Assembly: GCA_035578905.1 (NCBI GenBank)
Contig: JAQJVL010000248.1
Location: 976,501 to 1,040,500 of the forward strand
Direction: 5' to 3'
Length of the DNA: 64,000 bases
Source of the DNA: Stictocephala bisonia
Lineage: Eukaryota; Arthropoda; Insecta; Hemiptera; Membracidae
Part shown: positions 37,984 through 46,488 of the stretch, in pieces
How positions within the stretch are numbered: the first letter of the stretch is position 1
Layout of the letters: each line of letters starts with the position of its first letter
Position numbers and translations under genes: made by a program
The notes under the pieces: model-generated
Told to the model about the DNA's origin: nothing
Database searches by the model: none
What the model saw: the letters and a program-made list of their open reading frames with translations, nothing else

Positions 37984-38796
37984 AACTCAGAAATGGCAGA
38001 CAAGCATTTGATGTATGACTTGTTTATACATTTGTGTATACAATGGCATGGCTCATTGTAGTAGTACTCAATGTACTACTACAATGTCAATATCACTGTA
38101 CGTGTATGGGCGGGCGAGTGGGTCAGAATCACTGTACGTGTTTGGGCGGGCGGGTGGGTCAGTATCACTGTACGTGTATGGGCGGGTGGGTGGGTCAATA
38201 TCACTGTACGTGTATGGGCGGGCGGGTGGGTCAGTATCACTGTACGTGTATGGGCGGGCGGGTGGGTCAGTATCACAGTACGTGTATGGGCGGGCGGGTG
38301 GGTCAGTATCACTGTACGTGTATGGGCGGGTGGGTGGGTCAATATCACTGTACGTGTATGGGCGGGCGGGTGGGTCAGTATCACTGTACGTGTATGGGCG
38401 GGCGGGTGGGTCAGTATCACTGTACGTGTATGGGCGGGCGGGTGGGTCAGTATCACTGTACGTGTATGGGCGGGCGGGTGGGTCAGTATCACTGTACGTG
38501 TATGGGCGGGCGGGTGGGTCAGTATCACTGTACGTGTATGGGCGGGCGGGTGGGTCAGTATCACTGTACGTGTATGGGCGGGCGGGTGTTGATACCGTTG
38601 TAAAGTAGATAAACTCAGAAGACTGTATCAGGAACGTTTTAAAAGTCGTGTTATACCTTGTCATACAACTTTGACAAAAGTCCATCAAAGACTTGCAGAG
38701 ACAGGAAGCTTTAATCACCCAAGAAAAGGTAACTCAGACCGACCGGTTTCAGTAAGAACTCCTGAATTGGAATGGAAACCAAACCTAATAGTATGA
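37984..38796 (+). pseudogene. DUF4817-type helix-turn-helix transposon protein remnant, split by minisatellite
   Basis: Two fragments in the same frame phase. 37,984-38,025 encodes NSEMADKHLMYDL, resembling the start of insect transposon proteins with a DUF4817-type HTH. 38,614-38,766 encodes LRRLYQERFKSRVIPCHTTL, then TKVHQRLAETGSF and RPVSVRTPELE, the rest of the domain including the TGSF...RP.SVRTPELE signature. A TGA ends it at 38,794-38,796, inside the right arm. The 36-bp minisatellite and flanks (about 38,026-38,600) interrupt the domain. The proteins that carry this domain are often linked to IS630/Tc1-like elements, which insert at TA; this agrees with the TATA junctions. No DDE domain is present. 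Confidence 0.6.
38090..38590. repeat. 36-bp G-rich minisatellite (~14 copies)
   Basis: The unit is CACTGTACGTGTATGGGCGG followed by GCGGGTGGGTCAGTAT, 36 bp. Copies are nearly identical (variants GGTGGGTGGGTCAATAT, one CACAGTACG). All three plus frames and two minus frames are open because the unit is divisible by three. The G runs could favour quadruplex formation, though this is untested. Confidence 0.97.
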
Positions 38797-39318
38797 GTAA
38801 ACAGATGTTCAAATGAAATAGCAGATTGACATGAAATCAGCTGTTCAAAAAACACACATATATAAAACCACGCTATCCTTTGGTTAGTGCTGTAAATTAT
38901 TGTTTTACGTTTTGCAGCATAACTCAGCTGTTTTTATCCGTTTTTGTTTAAACAAACACTGTAAATATTATATTTAGATTTGCTAAAAAACATTATTCTT
39001 GAATCATGTTTGTAAAATTAGTCAGTTTTTAGGTATTTCAGTTAGAAAAAATTAAACGTTCGCCATTTTTAAACAAGTAAAGATTAGCTTTTTATATTTA
39101 AAAATAAAATAGAACTACTATAGGGTAGAACAATCATGAAGTTTTACAATTGTACCTTCAGAGGACCAAAAGTTAAGAATTTTTGTGTAAAAAACGTATA
39201 AAGACAGATGGACGGAAAACTAAAGGTTTTAGGACATACCTTCATATGAAGTTTTTTTCTCATTTTTATATGTAAAATAACACCCCAAATTATTGAAACA
39301 GTTTTACTGAACGCCCTG

Positions 39319-40104
39319 TATACAGGGTGTAACTGAAATACTTGGAAAAACTTCAGGAGGTTGTTCCTGGGGTAAAAACAAACCAAAAAGTTCTTATGCA
39401 CCGTTTTCTGTCTGTCCGTCCGTCTGTGTTTTTTACATTATATTTTTTCTCAGCAACCATAAATGGTAGAGTGTTGAAATTTGGCACATATGCAATACTA
39501 GCAATATTCTATTACAGTGAAAAATTCGTCCGAAAATTTAAAAATGGTGGCAAGTTAAACACTTAACGTTGTTAAATTCCATAAAAACTACAATCTGTAT
39601 AAAAAAACACACAAATTGATAAACTGTAGGAAATTTTATTACAAAACTAACGATACCTTGTTTATTTAAAACAAACAAGAAATGTATAATTAGTGGTATT
39701 TCCTTTAATCTAGTTACACTTGAATATTTGTTCTTCAAGTGTAACTAGATTAAAGGAAATACCACAAATTATGCATTTCTTGTTTGTTTTCAACAAATAA
39801 GGTATCGTTAGTTTTGTAATAAAATTTCTTACAATTTATTACTTTTGTGCTTTTTTATACAGATTGTAGTTTTTATGGAATTTAACGTCAAAGTTTTTAA
39901 CTAGCCGCCATTTTGAAATTTTCCGACAAATTTTGTTCAGACTCTTTTCTGTAATAGAATATTACTAGTATGACATATGTGCCAAATTTATCAAATGGTT
40001 GCTGAGAAAAAAATATAATGTAAAAAACACAGCCGGACAAACAGACAGAAAACGGTGCACAAGAACTTTTTGGTTTGTTCTGTATATATGTTACACCCTG
40101 TATA
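39319..40104. mobile_element. Foldback element FB2 (palindrome, arms ~370-400 bp)
   Basis: The ends are TATACAGGGTGTAAC (39,319) and GTTACACCCTGTATA-like (to 40,104). The sequence is palindromic almost to its centre: ACACTTGAA (39,716-39,724), nine bases, TTCAAGTGT (39,734-39,742), with long near-perfect pairing on both sides (for example CTAGATTAAAGGAAATACCA). Each arm contains CGTTTTCTGTCTGTC followed by TGTTTTTTACA, and a GCCGCCATTTTGAAA box. The frames seen in the arms are incidental. Confidence 0.92.
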
Positions 40105-40203
40105 TTTATTTAATATTATGCATAAAATATTCTAAATCTTATGAGAACTTGTAATAATTTGGTCATCAGTGACTAACCTTTATGCTGCAGGTTTCCCTGT
40201 GTC

Positions 40204-40442
40204 GTATAACCCTTGATTATACTGGATACATCTACAATAGATATTCCATCTGATAGGAATATTTGTGCCAGTAATTTTGTTAGTTAGTGAGGTCCCGCAA
40301 CCACAGCTGGTTAAACTGCATTACATCTACACGGGACTACACTAGCGCTCCACAATGGACCACAAAAACAGCTGTCTCGTATTTTGAGACTCAACATTTA
40401 ACATTGGCTGGGAGATTATTTGTGTATAAAATTAATGATATA
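40204..40442 (+). repeat. Dispersed repeat E, copy 1
   Basis: About 230 bp shared with 57,023-57,250 in the same orientation. Blocks include ATAGGAATATTTGTG, CAGTAATTTTGTTAGTTAGT, CCCGCAACCACAGCTG, ACTAGCGCTCCACAA and GGACCACAAAAACAGCTG. It is non-coding; probably a MITE or SINE. Confidence 0.85.
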
Positions 40443-43022
40443 ACTATACGTTACCACCATTTTTGTTAGATTTGAGATAGTTTTTACCAATCTCCTTCTT
40501 TTTACAAACCCTTTAAAATTATGGATCACTTAAAGAAAATTTACATTTAAACATTTTTTGCTACCTTCCCAAACCACCTTTTTGGGGAAATAAAAATGTT
40601 TTCTCATTTTTAAGGAAATAGTTTCTAATAAGGGTTTAAACAAAAACCGAACAAAATTAATTCCTTAAATTGTTAAAAATAGGTTATTTAGTAGATACTT
40701 TATGGAAACCCTGTGTACAGTGTATATAACTCAACCTAAATAATCACGATGTTCAACATTTACATTGTTACATAATTTACATGTTCCATAGATGATAAAT
40801 CAAATTACATGTTCATGAAAGGGTATTTGGTAATGGATGAAGTATTCAACGTCGTCTGTAGTTGCTGAGTTTTACTCATATAATGCGCCCACGTTGTAAA
40901 TCTTACTTATTTTTGCCGACCAACCCACCCACCCCACGGACATGACCTAACGACCCATCAACACTGCTTCGTGGGGGGCTATTTCGGTCATTGTGGTTAA
41001 TAACTTTCATCTTCGACAACATTTCACGATATGGGTTTTTCTCACTGTTGAGAATTTGTTAAAATACTCTTAATGGTGCACAAATTGTAACAATCAGTAA
41101 GCTGTGTTTTACAGCAAACAACACATTATACAATTAGTGTATTTTTTATAAAAACACATAAAATAAATGTTCATAAAATCGTATGTTACCTTTTTTTGTA
41201 TAATTTAACAGATTGATTAATTTTTTGTTGTGTTTTTTTTATGAAAAATCTATTCTTTTATGAATTATATTGTTATTTTTACTCTTGTCCTGTTTTAAGT
41301 TTTTGTATAGAGCGCACTGTATACAAAATTCTTGTATTTATCCATAAGGTTTGTTGTATTGTTGCTGTCGTGTTGCCATTAAATAAGTGTTATTAGGACA
41401 ATTTTGAGTCTACTTTTTGTGTTGTGTGATACAAATTATTTTTCACTGATGTGCGATTGAACTTATAAATTTGTTTCTAACACTACGTTTTGTAACTGTT
41501 CCATTAATCCACGTTGGAATCAAGAGTAATAGAAACAAACTAAAATAAATTTTGTATCGAAGAAATTTACTTATTTACTATTCATTAATAAAAACTCAAA
41601 GTTTTAAATCGAAAATAATGAGTTGATTTGACATGTACAAACCCAACCCAATAATTCGCCAATTTTTTTTAAAATGTCTTCGAAACTGTCTCATTCCGTC
41701 TTGTTGTTTTCTTGTTGAGTTTAGGCCTATTAAAAGTTTCCTAATGAACAAAAAGCGCTTTAAAGAAACCAAGTTTGTTTTACTACAGTGTTTCTAATAA
41801 TAGTTTAAAATTACAAACTTTTATAACTTTTGAATGCCAACTAACTTCACGGACCTGTTCAGTACCCATGATAATAAGGTTTGGAGTAGCCTAGTGTTTT
41901 GTAAGGACTTACCTCACTTAGCTGTGTTTCTCTCAAAACCACAGCCAGGCGTAACCGACTTATCTCATGGCAGTTTGTCATGTCGCTACTTGGGTACATT
42001 GAAGCCATGTTTGCCAGCGCCTTGCCTGTGCCGAGATAGCAGCGTGAATTAGGTCCTCAGACTGCTTATTTCAAGTGACTTACGTCACAGAGAAGAAAGA
42101 AACAGTGGTCGCAATGTGTTTCGAATGAATGTAGTTAGTTCTCCAGTTTGTCTTGGAGATGGCAGAGCCAGCACCTTGTCAGCCCCTCTTTATTTCCCCA
42201 AACCCTCAAGAGCAATGTAGTAAATGTTACAGACGTTCGCTGTGGCCATAATAAATCGGCCTGTTTCTTTCTTCTCTGTGCTTACACCCAACTGATAAAT
42301 ACTGATAAGGAGTACGATCAATTCTGAAAATGCTGCAATAAATCTGATATTTTACAATACTGGTCAAATATAAACCACTACAAAGGCAAAAGCTGAATTT
42401 TACAATTTATTACCTATGAAATGCAAACCTAAAACATATTTAAAAAATGATTGCTCAACAAACATGCACAATATATGAGAAGTATGTATACCCTATTTTA
42501 ATTTTAAATTTTACGTTTAGTGTTGGCAAAACGGAATGTTACAAGTTTGTATACAACAGAATTTAGAAGTATTGAACTAGTATAAAACTGAAAAGTATGA
42601 GTAGAGAATTATTTATTTCGTGTTTTTGTCACAAACTATAACAGGCTTTGGAATGATTCCAGTTATCTAATTAACGGATTTTGAAATTCGTCATTAAAAA
42701 TACTAAACGACATAATGAATCTAGCGAAATCTAATACAGGAAACACTAATATTGCAACAACTCACAGACTTGCACTATATTCTGACCGTTAACTAGAAAC
42801 ACAAAACTAGGCAAAATAACGTTCTCTCCAGGAAAGTTCAGTTATGCTTTATTTAATTTGTTTAATAGAGTCAACTAAGACAAGATATTCCAAATTATAT
42901 GTGCTTTTGCCTGCTTATAGAATAATCGTTATTCTACAGTTATTTTAATGCTTTTTTGTCATAACTTTAAAAACACTCGACATAGCAAAATATTTCTTTT
43001 TTTTAAGTACAATTAATAAATA
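40443..43022. other. Spacer; one 195-bp inverted-repeat segment, no supported gene
   Basis: A sequence ending AAACCCTGTGTACAG near 40,720 may be the end of a decayed TACAGGG-type element. A 20-bp perfect inverted repeat (CACAGAGAAGAAAGAAACAG at 42,086-42,105 and its complement at 42,261-42,280) bounds a 195-bp segment. A 72-residue frame at 41,834-42,052 lies in slightly GC-richer DNA but has no recognised domain. Confidence 0.45.
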
Positions 43023-43748
43023 AAAACAAGGTGGGAAAAAAGTATGGAAACGATTTCACAACTTTGGTATGACTTCACTTGTAAAAGTGAAAACTTGTAG
43101 ATGAATACGAAGAACCTACTTTTTGACGTCATTACTTTGCAAGGAGGGCATCCCGTGAGGAGGTGAAAGAAAATCATCAACGTAAGCCTAGGTCGAGTTT
43201 GGTATAAAATTAAATTAATTGCCAATTTGTTCCGTTCAATATAAATTAATTGCCTCAAACCGGACTTCGAAAGGTTTATCCATTCCGGAATAGCGGTCAT
43301 TTTAATTTTAAAGTAACTAATTTTATCAATATTATTTCTCCACGATATCATGGTTCTAAGTGAATTGTTATGATCGAAAATTACACTTTATAGAAAACAA
43401 TTATTCAAAAAAACTAAATTATCAAATTATATATGAAAAAAATAACCATACAAATGTGTTACTTCACAAGACAAAAGATTAAATTTGTTTGTCATGAAAT
43501 TCAAATGGCCACTACTCTGTAAAGGATAATCCTTTCGAAGTCCTCATTGCGGTAATTAATTTCTCTTAAATAGACCTTTCATTTGATACCAAAACCGAAC
43601 TAGGCTTACATTGAACATTTTCGTTCAACTCCCCACGGGCCGTCCCTCTGGAAAGATTAAAAAATTACGATGTGCAAGATTTCACTTTTACAGGTAAAGT
43701 TATACAGAAGTTGTGAAAGCGTATCCATATTTGTTTCCACCCTGTATA
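43023..43748. mobile_element. Foldback element FB3
   Basis: The left terminus AAAACAAGGTGGGAAAAAAG and right terminus TTTGTTTCCACCCTGTATA are inverted copies. Pairing continues inward through GATTTCACAACTT / AAGTTGTGAAAGC and CTTGTAAAAGTGAAA / TTTCACTTTTACAGG. Further inside, CGGACTTCGAAAGG pairs with CCTTTCGAAGTCC. The element is 726 bp. An ATAGCGGTCATTTTAA box resembles the GCCGCCATTTT box of FB2. The antisense 112-residue frame here is an artefact of the arm. Confidence 0.85.
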
Positions 43749-44152
43749 GTTAGCAACTGAGAACTCTGGCTTACAATTTGAACATGATTGATTTTTAATT
43801 TTGAATATTTTAACTTTTAATTTTATATCCGTCGAAATTTGAGCAAATATTTAAGGAATGATAATCGTGAAATGTAAGCCGGATCCACTCCTGCATGATC
43901 TAGCGTATACGTAAATTTAAATTGTGCTTGAAAAATACTTATGTTAGAGGGAAGGGAAAATCTTGCCGAGTCTCAATCGAATTGTGTCGTGGAGTGGAAC
44001 AGCTGTCTTAGTAAATAAGTTACCGTTTAATTCCCACTGACTTCGTTTGGTGCTCCGTGTTAGCGTCATGGTCGTAGATGTAATATTACGTCAGTGACAA
44101 GGGCTTCTAGGCAACCAATGGAGCACAGAGGTTGGACAATATAAGTGTATTA
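43749..44152. other. Spacer between FB3 and FB4
   Basis: No recognised gene or repeat. Confidence 0.45.
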
Positions 44153-44979
44153 TATACAAGGTGTCCAGCTTCGACTGTCGCATATTTTAGAGGATTGTTT
44201 ATCAGGTCACATAACATGTGTCCTATCTCGACTCGTTTTCTGTTTGTGTGTCTGTATGTGTTTTTTACAAAAATGTCAATATATATAAAACGGTTTGACA
44301 TTCAACACTGAATTTTCGTATAACATTTGATCTTACTGAGACACGTTTTATGTAAAAAGGTTGAATGTCTAAGATTATCAGTTTCAAAATAGCGGCTGTT
44401 ATAAAAATGTCAAAGTCAAATAAACTACAAATTTTACCCAAAAATGTTAAGACACGTGATTTGCAGACTGCGTTATGCCAAATTCAACGATATGCCAACT
44501 AAAAAGATCGGTTGATACATAATAGAGAAAACTTATTTTTTGTGACTGAAAGCATTGTTAACTGGTTAAAGAGTACTCAGAAAACAGTGCTTTCAGTCAC
44601 AAAAAATAAGTTTTCTCTATTATGTATCAACCGATATTTTTAATTGGCATATCGTTGAATTTGGCATAACGCAGTCTGCAAATCTTGAAGTGCCTGTCTT
44701 AACATTTTTGGGTATAATTTGTAGTTTTATTTTTATTTGACTTTAAACATTTTGAACAGCCGCTTTTTTAAACTGATAATCTTAGACATTCAACCTTTTT
44801 ACATAAAATGTGTCTTAATGAGATCAACTTTCATAAGAAAATTCAGTATTGTATGTAAACCCGTTTTTTATATATTGACATTTTTGTCAAAAACACAAAC
44901 AGACAGAAAACGAATCGAGATAGGACACATGTTATATGGCATTATTTGCTTGTATTGATCTGACAAACAACCCTGTATA
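44153..44979. mobile_element. Foldback element FB4
   Basis: The ends are TATACAAGGTGTCC (left) and ACCCTGTATA (right). The core is palindromic: GTGACTGAAAGCA near 44,543 pairs with TGCTTTCAGTCAC near 44,590, then AATAAGTTTTCTCTATTATG with its complement, and GGCATAACGCAGTCTGCAAA with its complement. The arms contain the CGTTTTCTGTTTGTG...TTTTTTACA block (44,233-44,270) and an ATAGCGGCTG box as in FB2. The right TATA overlaps the left end of FB5. Confidence 0.9.
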
Positions 44980-45883
44980 TACAGTGTGAATATTATGTCT
45001 AAAAAAACATAAATATATTCTTTATTTATCGAAATATGAATTCGAAACTTTTTACAATCGTGATAGGGTTTGGGCACCTACTTTTGGACACTGTTTAGTC
45101 ATGTCTCACTAACGGGGGACGTCCTGTCGAGGGGTATCTTCATACCTTGTGATGCATACAGTTATAGTGAACTAAATTGAATGCCACAAACAGCATTTCT
45201 AACGAATCGCTTTATCAGAAAATAGATTAATTTGAGTATTGAACATTTCTAATATTGAACAATTTATTTTAACTTGGTTCTTGCCATAGTAATATTCTAC
45301 AGTAAATTTCTTAACATTAAAAAAATGTTCAATTGATATAAAACTAAATTTTAATTTTTCCTAGGTTTTAGTAGTACAGTTGTTATGCATTTTTACACCA
45401 ACAAAAGTGTGTAAATAATGATTTATTTTATTACATCTTATAAAAATAAACATTATTTTATGATGTTGGAAAGGGCTTAAAACTAACCATTTAGCTAGTA
45501 GCCTAAATGTTTGAACTGTCTATTTTCTTCAGTTTGACAATAAAGTTAAAATAAAATTGTTTAACATCACCAGTTTTCAATATTCAAAGTGATATATTTT
45601 ATGATAAAGTGATTACTTAGAAATGCGGTTTGTGGCATTCAATTATGTTTACAATATCCTTTAAAGAGATGTATTACAAGATATAGAGTTCCATAAAGAA
45701 TATTGACGATAACCTCGACATGACGACCCCCGTTATTATGACATGACTAAACAATGTTAAAAAAGTAGGTGCCTATTTTTTTGTTTAGTAACACCTATCT
45801 CGATTGTAAAAAGTTTCGAATTTATATTTCGATGAATAACGAATATATTTAGGTGTTTCCAGACATAATAGATACCCTGTATA
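44978..45883. mobile_element. Foldback element FB5
   Basis: The left end TATACAGTGTGAATATTATG pairs with the right end ATAATAGATACCCTGTATA. Pairing continues through AAATATGAATTCGAAACTTT with AAAGTTTCGAATTTATATTT and GGGCACCTACTTTT with AAAAAGTAGGTGCC. Inner blocks such as GAATGCCACAAAC (45,180) against GTTTGTGGCATTC (45,629) also pair. It is 906 bp, with no coding content recognised. Confidence 0.87.
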
Positions 45884-46488
45884 TAAGAATACTGAATAAA
45901 GAAACTGTTCTTAATTCCCATAAATAAATATTATGTATTCAGAATTTCCTTGGTTCCTTTAATAAAACAAATCTCTCATCAACAACTAATGGTTTTTGCT
46001 GCAAATGATTTTTCAAGATGTAAACTATATCATCCCTAGTTAAATTGTAATCCCTGATGGTTTATTACAACTAGACTGATTTCTCACTAAACTGTAAGTT
46101 TTTGGACCAATGGAAATTGGTAGTAAACATACCTTCTATTGATCCTTCACATTGTATGCCAGCAATATCTGTTCTATTATTTCAAAGTACTCATCAAACA
46201 GTTAGAAGTAATAAACAAAACTTTGTAATTTTGGTAAATTTGCCATGGTCAAGATATACTGTATATGGATTCCATACTCGTTGCAACTTAAACATATAAA
46301 GAAATAAAAATTCAGTATAACTCTCTATGAATTGGTTTACTCTACAATAATCACAAAATCAATGAACTATTTTTAAATTGGAATAAAAATTAACACCTCA
46401 AATTAATTAGAATCTATATTTTCCGGTGACAACCGTTTCAAAGTGCTATCTATCTACATTATTGACAAGGTAGCCAGACATTTCGCCC
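45884..46488. other. Spacer, no supported gene
   Basis: A 65-residue frame at 46,102-46,299 has no recognised domain. Confidence 0.45.

Larger units (their letters stand above)
37220..39322. mobile_element. Foldback element FB1 (arms ~555 bp) with internal HTH remnant and minisatellite
   Basis: The left arm (37,220-37,780) and right arm (38,770-39,322) are inverted copies along their whole length. Outer end: TATATAAAGTGTTCAGTAAA against the complement of TTTACTGAACGCCCTGTATA. Inner end: TTAGGTTTGGTTTCCATT against AATGGAAACCAAACCTAA. Intermediate blocks such as CAAAACGTAAAACAATAGTT and its complement also pair. Many differences are transitions. Between the arms lie the split helix-turn-helix remnant and the 36-bp minisatellite. 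The right TATA is shared with FB2. Confidence 0.9.

Noticed and set aside
38015..38718. Several 160-216-residue frames on both strands over the 36-bp array
   Set aside because: All arise because the unit is divisible by three; translations are pure repeats in every frame and no flanking gene structure supports them.
41834..42052. 72-residue frame in GC-richer DNA
   Set aside because: No recognisable motif and no splice context; kept as spacer.
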